From assembly GCF_016909155.1 (NCBI RefSeq), contig NZ_JAFBFG010000020.1, positions 1 to 56,351 of the forward strand: DNA of 56,351 nt, written 5' to 3'. The DNA comes from Chryseomicrobium aureum. Lineage in GTDB: Bacteria; Bacillota; Bacilli; Bacillales_A; Planococcaceae. Position 1 is the first letter of the stretch, and every line of letters starts with the position of its first letter. The notes under the pieces were generated by a model. The model saw only the letters and a list, made by a program, of their open reading frames with translations. It was not told where the DNA came from and did not search any database. Below are positions 31,343-40,024 of the stretch, piece after piece. The position numbers and the translations under genes are program-made.

Positions 31343-32920
31343 TTACTTCACAGGTGTACGCAGTTCCACTCGACGAATCTTTCCGGAAGTCGTCTTCGGA
31401 AGTTCATCAATGAACTCTACGATACGTGGATATTTGTAAGGGGCTGTGATTTCTTTTGTATGCGTTTGAAGTTCTTTCACAAGAGCGTCTTTATCTGGGT
31501 ATTGATCGGCATCACGAAGAACGATAAAAGCTTTCACGACGCTTCCACGAATCTCATCCGGAGCGGCTACTACCGCACATTCGCGAACTGCTGGATGCTT
31601 TGTAAGAGCATCTTCGACTTCGAAAGGACCGATTGTATAACCAGAACTGATGATGATATCATCACTACGCCCTTCAAACCAGAAGTAACCGTCCTCGTCT
31701 TTCGTTGCTTGGTCACCCGTTAAGTACCAGTCGCCGCGATAAGCAGCAGACGTGCGGTCTTTATCATTGTAATACCCTCGGAACAAAGCAGGTGCTGTCT
31801 TATGCACTGCGATGTCTCCCACTTCTCCCGATTTTACAGGGTCCCCAAATTCATTAATGACATCCACTTGATTGCCTGGAGTTGGTTTCCCCATTGAACC
31901 TGGACGAACTTCCATGTCCTGTAAAGTCCCAACAAGTAATGTGTTTTCAGTCTGACCATAGCCATCACGCACGTTTAAGTTGAATGCGTCTTGGAAAGCT
32001 TCGATGACTTGTCGGTTCAGTGGCTCTCCTGCAGATACGGCACTGCGAAGGGCATGTAAATCATAGGACTTTAGATTCTCTACTTTGGCAATGATTCGGT
32101 ATTCTGTTGGCGTACAGCAAAGAACATTGATTTTCTCGTCTTGCAAAATCTGTAGATAGGTCTCTGCATCAAAACCACCGTGGTAAACAAAAGCGGTTGC
32201 GCCAAGTGTGATAGTCGATAAGAATGGACTCCAAATCCATTTCTGCCAACCAGGTGCTGCAGTTGCCCAGACGACATCTCCCTGTTGAACGCCTAACCAT
32301 TCTGTTGCTGCTGTGCGCACATGAGCGTATCCCCAAGCGTGGACATGTACCACGCCTTTTGGATTTCCTGTCGTGCCTGAAGTGTATGAGAGGAATGCCA
32401 TATCTTCACGATGTGTATCTTCCCCAGAATAGTCTTCTGGCTGACCAGCAGCCAGCTCTTCTAATGATACCCAGCCATCTTCTTGACCACCAACGATGAA
32501 CTTGTTGTCTAGCGCAGGGTAGCTCTCTGTAATTAAGTTCGTTTCAGCAGTCGTTTTGTGAAACGCAACGATACCTTTTGCACCGGAATGTTCCATGCGG
32601 TATGTTAAATCTTTTTTACGAAGCATCTCCGAACACGGGATAGCGACAATACCCGCACGTAATGCAGCAAGATAAGTCATGTAGGCCTCTGGAATTCGTG
32701 GAAGGATAATCAATAAGCGATCTCCTTTTTCGATTCCGCGACTTTTAAAAGCTTGCGCATACTGGTTCATCTTACTAAAAAGTTCTTTGTACGAAACGTC
32801 TCGGCGGTTTCCTTGATCATCCATCCAACGAATAGCAAGACGTGATTCATCGTTTCTGTAGGCTTCTAATTCACTTGTGATATTGTACTGTTCTGGTGCA
32901 AGTAAGTGGTCAAAGTTCAT
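31343..32920 (-). CDS. Acyl/acetyl-CoA synthetase (AMP-forming)
   Basis: 525 aa ANL-superfamily enzyme. The P-loop YTSGTTGNPKGVVH (~163-176), then GYGQTENT (~308), the hinge and binding motif GRSDDIIISSGYTIGP (~410) and catalytic lysine in TTSGKIRR (~515). The set resembles medium-chain/acetyl-CoA synthetases of the YtcI/AcsM branch. With the symporter and its small subunit upstream, acetate is the likely substrate, but branched or medium-chain acids are possible. GGAGGAATC fixes the ATG at 32920. Last gene of a four-gene operon. Confidence 0.85.
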   Translation of the reverse strand: MNFDHLLAPEQYNITSELEAYRNDESRLAIRWMDDQGNRRDVSYKELFSKMNQYAQAFKSRGIEKGDRLLIILPRIPEAYMTYLAALRAGIVAIPCSEMLRKKDLTYRMEHSGAKGIVAFHKTTAETNLITESYPALDNKFIVGGQEDGWVSLEELAAGQPEDYSGEDTHREDMAFLSYTSGTTGNPKGVVHVHAWGYAHVRTAATEWLGVQQGDVVWATAAPGWQKWIWSPFLSTITLGATAFVYHGGFDAETYLQILQDEKINVLCCTPTEYRIIAKVENLKSYDLHALRSAVSAGEPLNRQVIEAFQDAFNLNVRDGYGQTENTLLVGTLQDMEVRPGSMGKPTPGNQVDVINEFGDPVKSGEVGDIAVHKTAPALFRGYYNDKDRTSAAYRGDWYLTGDQATKDEDGYFWFEGRSDDIIISSGYTIGPFEVEDALTKHPAVRECAVVAAPDEIRGSVVKAFIVLRDADQYPDKDALVKELQTHTKEITAPYKYPRIVEFIDELPKTTSGKIRRVELRTPVK

Positions 32921-32937
32921 AGGTGATTCCTCCAGTT

Positions 32938-33492
32938 TCATGATGTGATAGCGCCTGTTGGCACGACTAAATAATAAATACTAACGAAGAAAACAAATAC
33001 AGTAATGGCGGCAATACCTGCTTTTACTTTTGAGAATTGCTGTGTCGTCTGCAACGTTTTCCAATGGAAAATAAGCATCCAAAACACGCCAATAGTTGCA
33101 AGTACAATGCCGAGTGCGTTCATCTGCCATCCAGTTAAAAGCGGGACAGCTAGAAGTCCTGGGAGCAAGCTGATGGAAACGAAGGGACGAATTCTCCCCA
33201 TCACACCTTCGCCACCAAAGCCTCGAGCACCTGCCCAGACAACTAAAGTCAGACCTATTCGGGTAAGCCATGCCATCATCAGTCCTGAAACCATGAAAAT
33301 CAATGGGACAATTGCCCATTTGAGTGCAGGTGTTTCAAAACTCAGGATGTAAGACCTGTTGGCTATGAGTAAAAGACTCCCATATAAAAGCCCCGTCAAG
33401 AGCAGCACAAGGCCGCCCTGGACGTGTGACTTTTCAGAAGAGGAAAAGTTCTTGAACGCAGAATCACGTAGCGTCAACAGTTGTAAGATCAT
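32938..33492 (-). CDS. Yip1-domain-like membrane protein
   Basis: 184 aa with about five membrane helices and no charged catalytic residues. The layout resembles Yip1/YIPF-like bacterial membrane proteins. It sits between the symporter and the acyl-CoA synthetase with short gaps (16 and 17 bases), so it is made with them. Role unknown; assistance in membrane assembly or transport is only inference. GGAGGAACC before the ATG at 33492. Confidence 0.6.
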   Translation of the reverse strand: MILQLLTLRDSAFKNFSSSEKSHVQGGLVLLLTGLLYGSLLLIANRSYILSFETPALKWAIVPLIFMVSGLMMAWLTRIGLTLVVWAGARGFGGEGVMGRIRPFVSISLLPGLLAVPLLTGWQMNALGIVLATIGVFWMLIFHWKTLQTTQQFSKVKAGIAAITVFVFFVSIYYLVVPTGAITS

Positions 33493-33508
33493 GATGGTTC
33501 CTCCTTTT

Positions 33509-35158
33509 TTACATGCCCCACGGTAAAAGGGCCCAAATTGCTACAGCTAATGAAATTGCTACAGTAATGAATGCCCCAATCGTAGAGTTGTAGCGGTACG
33601 ACTGCACATCTTTCCATCCGTGAATCGATTCAACCAACTTCTCGTCACGATCGCGCGTTAAATTCTTTTGAAGTGCAGGAATACGGTTCGTAATGTATGA
33701 GACAACAATCAATAAGATAAAGCTGATTGGCACAGCAAGCATTGCACCTGATAAGCCCATGCCATCCGTTACAGCGTGCCCAGTCAAAGCAAGACTTGGG
33801 AACACGAAAGGTGAGACGGCAATATAAATCGCTCCCCCGACAATAGAAGCAGCCATGGCCCCGTACTTGTTTGCTTCTTTCCACCAAACGCCGACAATGA
33901 TCAAAGGTGCATTGGTGACACCTGCTAATCCAAATGCCCATAGTATACTTACAACGAGGAAGGCAGGTGGTTCAATTGCTAACAAGATACTGATGAACCC
34001 ACCTACAAAGATTGCGATATAGCTTAGACGATAGTTTAAGCGTTCATGAATATTCGGTTTAAGGGTCTTGATAATATCTTGAGAAAGAAGAGCTCCGATA
34101 GCTAGCAAGTTTCCGCTTAGTGTTGATACACCCGCTGAAATCGCACCTGCAATTACAAGAGCAGTGACCCATTCCGGATTGTAAGCAAGGTTCAAAATGA
34201 TTGTTAATTTATCTGCATCACCTTCCGCGATGTTCAGACCTTCTACGCTTGTTGCATAAACGCCAGTGAAGCCCATCGCGTACGTAGCGGAGAACACAAG
34301 ACCAAGAACAAAGGCAAACCACACCATTGCGCTGCGAGCACTCTTTAAGCTCGAGGATGTATAAACACGCATTGCTAAGTGAGGTAACCCTAAAGCACCA
34401 ATTGTTAATGCAGGAATAACTGAGAAATACCATTTGGTTGGGTACTGGTAGTCAAAGAAATCCGGTACGGCTTGCAGCATCGCAGGGACCATATCTGCAT
34501 AAAGAAGTGGTGGGAAGAACCAACCTTCTGTTCCAATAGCTTTCATAATAGCGCCGAGAGGTACGATAAACATAAGCGTCATGATGACCATTTGAATAGC
34601 GGCATTGTTTGTTGCACCAGCCATTCCGCCGACAGTTATGTAACCTACAATAATTAATCCACCTACAAACAAACCTGTTAAATACGGAATGCCGAGAAGC
34701 GTTTCAAACGTAACCGCAATCCCGATCATCTGTCCAAGTGCATACATGATAGAGACTAAAATCATAAAGAGAGCGGCGATGATAGAAGCTTTCACTCCAT
34801 AACGTTCACGTACAAAGTGTGTCGGTGTGAAGGCACCCATACGGCGAAGTGATGTTCCATAAATGATAGTGATCAATGGTATCGCTAAAATCAATTGAAT
34901 CCATAACATGATAAATGGAACTTTCAAGTTTAAAATAAGTGCGGTAATTCCTAAGAATGTGGCTAAACTCATATAAGTGGAGGCCATGGCAAGTCCATTT
35001 GTAAAGGCTCCAACATTTCCGCCACCTAAGTACAAGTCTTTTGCTGACTTTGCTTTTCGGTTAGATAAATACCCTACTACATAAAAAAGTAAGAAAGTTA
35101 GTGCTACCACGACCAACCCTAAAATCGGATTGGATAACTGCCATGTGCCATCAGTCAT
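33509..35158 (-). CDS. Sodium:solute symporter, ActP-like (acetate/monocarboxylate)
   Basis: 549 aa with about thirteen membrane helices. SSS family signatures: YLSNRKAKSAKDLYLGGG at the start (~28-45), GLAMASTYMSLATFLG (~52-67), and GALGLPHLAMRVYTSSSLKSAR (~255-277). The short N-terminal RK-x4-DLY block and the small subunit encoded before it are typical of the ActP-related branch. It imports acetate or a similar short acid with sodium. GGAGGCGTG precedes the ATG, which overlaps the upstream gene. Confidence 0.88.
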   Translation of the reverse strand: MTDGTWQLSNPILGLVVVALTFLLFYVVGYLSNRKAKSAKDLYLGGGNVGAFTNGLAMASTYMSLATFLGITALILNLKVPFIMLWIQLILAIPLITIIYGTSLRRMGAFTPTHFVRERYGVKASIIAALFMILVSIMYALGQMIGIAVTFETLLGIPYLTGLFVGGLIIVGYITVGGMAGATNNAAIQMVIMTLMFIVPLGAIMKAIGTEGWFFPPLLYADMVPAMLQAVPDFFDYQYPTKWYFSVIPALTIGALGLPHLAMRVYTSSSLKSARSAMVWFAFVLGLVFSATYAMGFTGVYATSVEGLNIAEGDADKLTIILNLAYNPEWVTALVIAGAISAGVSTLSGNLLAIGALLSQDIIKTLKPNIHERLNYRLSYIAIFVGGFISILLAIEPPAFLVVSILWAFGLAGVTNAPLIIVGVWWKEANKYGAMAASIVGGAIYIAVSPFVFPSLALTGHAVTDGMGLSGAMLAVPISFILLIVVSYITNRIPALQKNLTRDRDEKLVESIHGWKDVQSYRYNSTIGAFITVAISLAVAIWALLPWGM

Positions 35159-35405
35159 GTTTCACGCCTCCTTCAATCTCCGCATCAATTTCATCATCAA
35201 TCCGGTTACCGATTTTACCAGCAATGATTGTTAAGAAGAAGACTCCGAACCAACCCATCAGAATGGGAATGATGTACGTGACTGGAAAGCCAAATAACAT
35301 GGCATCCGTTGGAAAAATAGAGAAGAATAGGCCAGCATTCCCCATGACAACAAAAGCGAGTGCCATCCAAATCGTAAAGCGAACTTCTTTTTTGTAAGCT
35401 TTCAT
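35151..35405 (-). CDS. Symporter small subunit (DUF485/DUF4212-like)
   Basis: 84 aa with two membrane helices (~9-30 and 38-62) and an acidic C-terminal tail (NRIDDEIDAEIEGGVKHD). Such small membrane proteins accompany ActP-type symporters and are needed for their function in some bacteria. It overlaps the symporter by eight bases. First gene of the acetate operon; AAGGGGGAAC upstream. Confidence 0.82.
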   Translation of the reverse strand: MKAYKKEVRFTIWMALAFVVMGNAGLFFSIFPTDAMLFGFPVTYIIPILMGWFGVFFLTIIAGKIGNRIDDEIDAEIEGGVKHD

Positions 35406-35447
35406 AGTGTTCCCCCTTATTCATGTGTACTTTCTCCAAGATGTGAC

Positions 35448-35484
35448 CGAGCGTTCGTTCATTTTACGACTGAGCGTTCGCTCA
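35448..35484. promoter_or_regulatory. Two TetR-type palindromes in the acetate operon leader
   Basis: Site 1 CGAGCGTTCGTTCA (35448-35461) and site 2 TGAGCGTTCGCTCA (35471-35484) share GAGCGTTCG and are 23 bp apart, centre to centre. Site 2 is a perfect 6-bp inverted repeat around TT. They lie downstream of the -10 at 35530-35535, so a bound repressor would act as a roadblock. Confidence 0.55.
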
Positions 35485-35529
35485 AAATCAGACCAAGCAA
35501 TCCCCATTGCTTTTTAAAAAGTCTCTTTG

Positions 35530-35559
35530 ATTGTAAGCGGTTTCCCAAAACACAGTCAA
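35530..35559 (-). promoter_or_regulatory. Sigma-A promoter of the acetate operon with overlapping cre box
   Basis: On the minus strand: TTGACT (35554-35559), an 18-base spacer, TACAAT (35530-35535). The cre-like GGAAACCGCTTACA (35532-35545), one mismatch to the CcpA consensus on either strand, covers the spacer and the -10, so CcpA binding would repress, as for acetate utilisation genes in related Bacillota. Confidence 0.72.
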
Positions 35560-35677
35560 CCTATTTTTTTATTATTTAAACTATTTAAATAATTATTTGA
35601 TAGAAACTAATAAACGATTAAAATTTAGTGAAAATGGGTATGTAATTGGTAACAACTAATTGAGGTGAGGTGATTGG

Positions 35678-35860
35678 ATGTTCCGAGAAGAAAAGAAAAA
35701 TGAAGACTACACGACGAATGAAGATGAACATAAAAAACGAGTGATCAGAGAACTTGAGGATAAAAAACTCAAGCTATCTTCAAATGATATGGATGCTGAC
35801 AAAAATGAAGACACGGAAGTAGTAGATCCTCAACCGCGGATCAATACGGAGAATTTATAA
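35678..35860 (+). CDS. Small hydrophilic protein of unknown function (60 aa)
   Basis: 60 aa, rich in K, D, E and N, with an ATG after GAGGTGAGGTGATTGG and its own terminator. No domain is recognisable, and disorder is likely. It is placed between divergent acetate-operon control and the hydroxyacyl-CoA dehydrogenase, with its own promoter not clearly visible. The intact start site and terminator argue it is real. Confidence 0.6.
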   Translation: MFREEKKNEDYTTNEDEHKKRVIRELEDKKLKLSSNDMDADKNEDTEVVDPQPRINTENL

Positions 35861-35867
35861 TAAAGAG

Positions 35868-35898
35868 CCCCTTGCCAATCAAGCTGCAAGGGGTTTTT
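35868..35898. terminator. Bidirectional terminator, small protein / hydroxyacyl-CoA dehydrogenase
   Basis: CCCCTTGC (35868-35875) with GCAAGGGG (35886-35893), followed by five T on the plus strand and by CTCTTTATT on the minus strand. Confidence 0.85.
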
Positions 35899-35899
35899 G

Positions 35900-36811
35900 T
35901 TATGTAGAGCGAAGTTTTAAAATACCGAGTTGCCCTTTGTCACGTTTCTGTGCAAGCTCTGTCAGAGTAGACGTGCCATAAGACTGTTCAGCGAGTTGCC
36001 GGAGGTTAGCTTGTGTCTTTTCATCCAAAACCAACTGACCTTGATGAGCCCATGACTTTTCCATCGTAGGTCCTAAGTGTTTCATGAAAGCACCTGCTCC
36101 ACCTTCACCGCCACCTAAATGCATGCCGAGCATCGGACCAGTTACAGCCCAGCGCAGTCCAATTGAATCTTTGACGATTTCATCCATTTCGGCCATCGTG
36201 ACAACTCCTTCATTTGCGAGGTGCATCGCTTCGCGAAGTAGTGCAAATTGAAGGCGGTTTGCCACGAATCCGAAGATTTCTTTCTTGATCAACTGCGGTT
36301 GTTTACCAAGTGATGCATAGAATTGCATCGCTTGGTCAATCGTTTCTTCAGAAGTGGAACTGCCCGGTACGACTTCTACTAACGGCATAATGAGTGGGGG
36401 GTTAAACGGATGGCCAATCGCCACTCTAGATGCATCGTTCATCAATTGTGAAATCTCACTTGCAGGTAGCGTGGAAGAAGATGAAAAGAATAGTGTATGT
36501 TCTGGCGCATATCGTTCCATATCTGCATACAATTGCTGTTTAAACGATAGATTCTCTGGACCATTTTCTTGTACGATGTCTGCTTGCTGTACCGCTTCTT
36601 TAAGTGATGTTGTGAGTTTCAGTTGCCCTTGTTCATGTAAACCTAAAGAATCCAGCGTAGGTTTTAGTGCTTCTTGGTGACGTTGCCAAATTGCGGGTAA
36701 GTCTTCACGAATATCTGTGAGTGTCACAGAGTGCCCGTGACTCAAAAATAAACTAGTCCAGGATAAACCGATTGTTCCGGCACCTACTACAGTTACTGCT
36801 TTTTTAATCAT
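35900..36811 (-). CDS. 3-hydroxyacyl-CoA dehydrogenase family protein
   Basis: 303 aa. An N-terminal Rossmann motif GAGTIGLSW (~10-18), SSSSTLPASEI (~110), GHPFNPPLIMPLVEVVPG (~133-150) containing the catalytic H and conserved N, and an all-helical C-terminal domain. The pattern fits L-gulonate/L-carnitine dehydrogenase-like (lambda-crystallin) members more than fatty-acid FadB. Substrate unknown. AAAAGGAGGTC before the ATG. Monocistronic. Confidence 0.82.
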   Translation of the reverse strand: MIKKAVTVVGAGTIGLSWTSLFLSHGHSVTLTDIREDLPAIWQRHQEALKPTLDSLGLHEQGQLKLTTSLKEAVQQADIVQENGPENLSFKQQLYADMERYAPEHTLFFSSSSTLPASEISQLMNDASRVAIGHPFNPPLIMPLVEVVPGSSTSEETIDQAMQFYASLGKQPQLIKKEIFGFVANRLQFALLREAMHLANEGVVTMAEMDEIVKDSIGLRWAVTGPMLGMHLGGGEGGAGAFMKHLGPTMEKSWAHQGQLVLDEKTQANLRQLAEQSYGTSTLTELAQKRDKGQLGILKLRST

Positions 36812-36918
36812 TTGAAAGACCTCCTTTTCTTAATCCTATCATAAAGACTATCAATTGTTTCCTATACCTTAGAGCGGTATAATTACAGGTATCTAAATGT
36901 TTAGGAAGGGGATGACGA

Positions 36919-38373
36919 ATGACATTTACCGTCGACTCAGCAATATTTGTATTATCAATTTTACTGATAGTAGGTGTAGCGACAACCAAATTTTCATCTC
37001 GTCTTGGATTACCATCTCTTGTTCTTTTTATTGGTGTAGGAATGATTGCAAGTCAATACATTTATTTTGATAATGCAAAAATCACACAACTTGTAGGGAT
37101 CCTTGCGCTTATTGTTATTTTGTTTGAGGGAGGAATGCAAACAAAATGGCGGACGATGCGAACGGTTCTTCCTGCTGCAACCTCACTCGCGACTATTGGA
37201 GTGCTCCTTACAACAGTCGGGATTGGTGTTGTAGCCAAGTTTGTTCTAGGCCTCTCATGGTTAGAGGGGATGTTATTTGGTGCAATTGTAGGATCTACGG
37301 ATGCTGCAGCTGTTTTTGCTGTTCTTGGGAATAAAAATATCAAACCGAACATCACATCTACACTTGAAGTAGAATCCGGAACGAACGATCCGATGGCAGT
37401 ATTTTTAACGATTACATTTATTAGCTTGATCCAAGCAGAGGCGGGGCCGTTGCTCTCATTAATTGGCTCATTCTTTTGGCAGATGGGAATCGGTTTACTA
37501 GTCGGTCTCTTAATTGGGCGACTTTCGGTATGGGCCATCAATAAGATCAATCTCGATTCTTCTGGTCTCTACCCTGTTCTCGCAATGGGGTTTGCTATTT
37601 TCACATATGCTTTTACAACTGCGATCGGAGCAAGTGGGTTACTTGCAGTTTATGTAATGGCTGTGGTCCTTGGAAATATGGATCTAACCTATCGCCACTC
37701 AATTTTCCGTTTCAATGAAGGGTTTGCGTGGATGATGCAAATTTGTATGTTTATATTGCTTGGTCTGCTCGTATTTCCAAATCAGTTACGAGACGTGATT
37801 TGGCAGGGGCTTTTACTTGCTCTTATTTTAATGTTCGTAGCACGACCTCTTGGGGTTTACATTAGTTTGTTGTTTAGCCAATTTAATGCAAAGGAAAAAC
37901 TCTTCATTTCCTGGGCAGGTTTACGCGGAGCAGTCCCAATCGTATTGGCCACCTATCCACTACTAGCGGGATTAGAGAATGCTGATTTATTGTTCAATGT
38001 TGTATTTTTCGTAGTTTTACTTTCTGCATTATTCCAAGGAGCAACTTTAACGCCTTTTGCAGAGAAGCTGGGGTTAGTGGGCCCGAAAACTATTCAAGTA
38101 CCCCATAGTTTAGAGTTGGTCTCAATAGGAAAAACAAATACAGAAATCATTGAAATCGTGATTGAAGAGAATGCTACAATTGTCGGGCAAGAGCTAAAGA
38201 ATGTAGAGCTTCCGACCGATACACTCATTACCGCGGTAATTCGTGGTAACCGTGTAATTACACCTCGTGGAGACACTTTTATTGAAGCGGGAGATGTACT
38301 GTATGTATTGGTACCGAAAACGAATCGTTCTGCAATCAAGAAATTGTTTAGACAGTCAGAAAACGAGCAGTAA
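36919..38373 (+). CDS. CPA-type K+/H+ antiporter with RCK_C domain
   Basis: 484 aa. Twelve or so membrane helices with the ion-binding region (FGAIVGSTDAAAVFAVL, ~118-134, and ESGTNDPMAVFL), then a cytosolic TrkA_C domain (~395-480). That architecture is the NhaP2/CvrA type, which exchanges potassium for protons under nucleotide or pH control. The D in STDAAA and the ND of TNDP are present. AGGAAGGGG before the ATG. Confidence 0.85.
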   Translation: MTFTVDSAIFVLSILLIVGVATTKFSSRLGLPSLVLFIGVGMIASQYIYFDNAKITQLVGILALIVILFEGGMQTKWRTMRTVLPAATSLATIGVLLTTVGIGVVAKFVLGLSWLEGMLFGAIVGSTDAAAVFAVLGNKNIKPNITSTLEVESGTNDPMAVFLTITFISLIQAEAGPLLSLIGSFFWQMGIGLLVGLLIGRLSVWAINKINLDSSGLYPVLAMGFAIFTYAFTTAIGASGLLAVYVMAVVLGNMDLTYRHSIFRFNEGFAWMMQICMFILLGLLVFPNQLRDVIWQGLLLALILMFVARPLGVYISLLFSQFNAKEKLFISWAGLRGAVPIVLATYPLLAGLENADLLFNVVFFVVLLSALFQGATLTPFAEKLGLVGPKTIQVPHSLELVSIGKTNTEIIEIVIEENATIVGQELKNVELPTDTLITAVIRGNRVITPRGDTFIEAGDVLYVLVPKTNRSAIKKLFRQSENEQ

Positions 38374-38429
38374 CTTGATTTACAGAAAAATGATAAAATT
38401 AAGCTAATAAAAATTAAGGGGTGACCTCA

Positions 38430-39434
38430 ATGGGGTGTCAGGGGTGTCAAGTGAGTAATCTAAGCTACACTTTTCGATTTAAAGAACAACATAATCTTCT
38501 ATTAGTTCCAGCTGTAATAGCTTTCTTAGAAAGAAATGAAGTACCTGTCAAATCCCAAGAAAATGAAGTGACTCTTCCCGAACATCACGTACCGGAAGTC
38601 GTCAACTTCTTTGAGGATCATCTTGAATTAGAACATATAGTGTTCAAAACAGAGCAAACGGACTGGTCTCCACTCTCAAATTTAAGTGGTTTTCTTGAAA
38701 TGGGTTGGATCGATGAAATTATTCTTCAAGAGCGAGTGGAGTGTCATTTTCAGCCCATCGTACGTTCAGATGGTGCATTGTTTGGATATGAACTATTAGC
38801 ACGTTTTACAGATTCTGAAGGGAATCCTATTTTTCCTAACGAAGCATTTGCAGCTGCAAAATCTCGTGGACGTTTATACGCTTTAGACCGGATGTGTCGA
38901 ATGGCAGCTGTTCGTCATGCTGCTAGATTGGATCGAGTGAAAGCCTTTATTAACTTTATTCCAACATCTATCTACTCTCCTGAGTTTTGCTTGCGCAGCA
39001 CAATGCAACTTGCCAGCAAATTAAATGTGGATCCGCAGCAATTAGTATTTGAAGTTGTAGAAACTGAACAAGTTGATGATGTCCAACATCTAAAGAACAT
39101 ACTGACGTACTACAAGGAAAAAGGGTTTATGTATGCACTAGATGATGTAGGAGAAGGGTTCAGCACACTAGAACTCTTAAAAGGAATTGAGCCGCACTAC
39201 ATGAAATTGGATCGTCAGTTCGTAACAGACGTGCATGCAGATGCGAACAAACAACGGGTTGCTAATGCATTTTTGCAACAGGCTCGTAAGATGGGAACAA
39301 TTCCATTGGCAGAAGGAATTGAAACAAAAGAAGAATATGATTGGCTAAAAGCTGCTGGTTATGTGTTGTTTCAAGGATATTACATAGGAAGACCACAGGC
39401 AGAACCTGCATCTCAAGACGCTCTCAATTTCTGA
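38430..39434 (+). CDS. EAL-domain c-di-GMP phosphodiesterase, apparently active
   Basis: 334 aa. The N-terminal ~100 residues carry a CQGC pair and no membrane helix. The EAL domain (~100-330) has the full active site: YELLARF, NFIPTSIY, FEVVETEQ, ALDDVGEGFS, MKLDRQFV, AEGIET and FQGYYIGRP. It would hydrolyse cyclic di-GMP, unlike the EAL protein at 14580, which has lost DD. ATG at 38430 follows AAGGGGTG. A terminator follows. Confidence 0.88.
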   Translation: MGCQGCQVSNLSYTFRFKEQHNLLLVPAVIAFLERNEVPVKSQENEVTLPEHHVPEVVNFFEDHLELEHIVFKTEQTDWSPLSNLSGFLEMGWIDEIILQERVECHFQPIVRSDGALFGYELLARFTDSEGNPIFPNEAFAAAKSRGRLYALDRMCRMAAVRHAARLDRVKAFINFIPTSIYSPEFCLRSTMQLASKLNVDPQQLVFEVVETEQVDDVQHLKNILTYYKEKGFMYALDDVGEGFSTLELLKGIEPHYMKLDRQFVTDVHADANKQRVANAFLQQARKMGTIPLAEGIETKEEYDWLKAAGYVLFQGYYIGRPQAEPASQDALNF

Positions 39435-39447
39435 GGCGTCTTTTTTT
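39416..39447 (+). terminator. Terminator of the EAL-domain gene
   Basis: AGACGC / GCGTCT with an extra CTCA/TGAG inner stem, overlapping the stop codon, followed by seven T. Confidence 0.85.
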
Positions 39448-39509
39448 AGTGGCATCTACGAAAAGAGTCATGTAAAATGTTTAATTATAAACATCAAGGA
39501 GGATTTCAA

Positions 39510-39971
39510 ATGGTAAAAATGAAGAAGAAACGTAAAAAAATTAAAAATCAAATCTTGACGACGATGCAACAAGCATCTTCTTTAGAGATTCAAGAACAGT
39601 TTCAACGTGTGACTTTGGAGTGGAGTAGAGCGATGGAGGCAGCATTTGCTGATCATTCTATTACATTTACACAATTCAATGCATTACGGAAAATTAAAGA
39701 ACATCAACCATTGCACCAACAACAATTGAGCGACCTACTTTCTGTAACAAAAGGAAATGTAAGCCAAATGATAACGAGACTTGAAAAGGTCGGACTTGTG
39801 CAAACGGAGAAATCTGGGAACTTAAAACTACTTTCTCTGACTTCTAAAGGTGAGGAAGAAGTTTCTCGTCTAAACGATACGGCTGTAAGCGCAGATAAAG
39901 AATTTTTAACGTGCTGGACACCTGAAGAACAACAAGTGCTGAATGGTTTAGTGAAGAAAGCGCTTTCATAA
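39510..39971 (+). CDS. MarR-family transcriptional regulator
   Basis: 153 aa. A basic N-terminal tail (KMKKKRKK), then the MarR winged helix: SITFTQFNALRKI, QLSDLLSVTKGNVSQMITRLEKVGLV (~85-110) and a wing with SGNLKLLSLTSKGEEEV. The ligand is unknown. ATG at 39510 follows AAGGAGG. It precedes the TraB gene by 53 bases, and regulation of that gene or of itself is an inference. Confidence 0.82.
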   Translation: MVKMKKKRKKIKNQILTTMQQASSLEIQEQFQRVTLEWSRAMEAAFADHSITFTQFNALRKIKEHQPLHQQQLSDLLSVTKGNVSQMITRLEKVGLVQTEKSGNLKLLSLTSKGEEEVSRLNDTAVSADKEFLTCWTPEEQQVLNGLVKKALS

Positions 39972-40024
39972 TAATAAGAAATTTCTGAAAATTATATGAA
40001 AATATGAAAAGGTGGGCAACTAGA

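Noticed and set aside
35590-35678. Sigma-B promoter upstream of the 60-aa gene
   Set aside because: GGGTAT is present at about 35637, but no GTTTAA-like -35 lies at the right distance.
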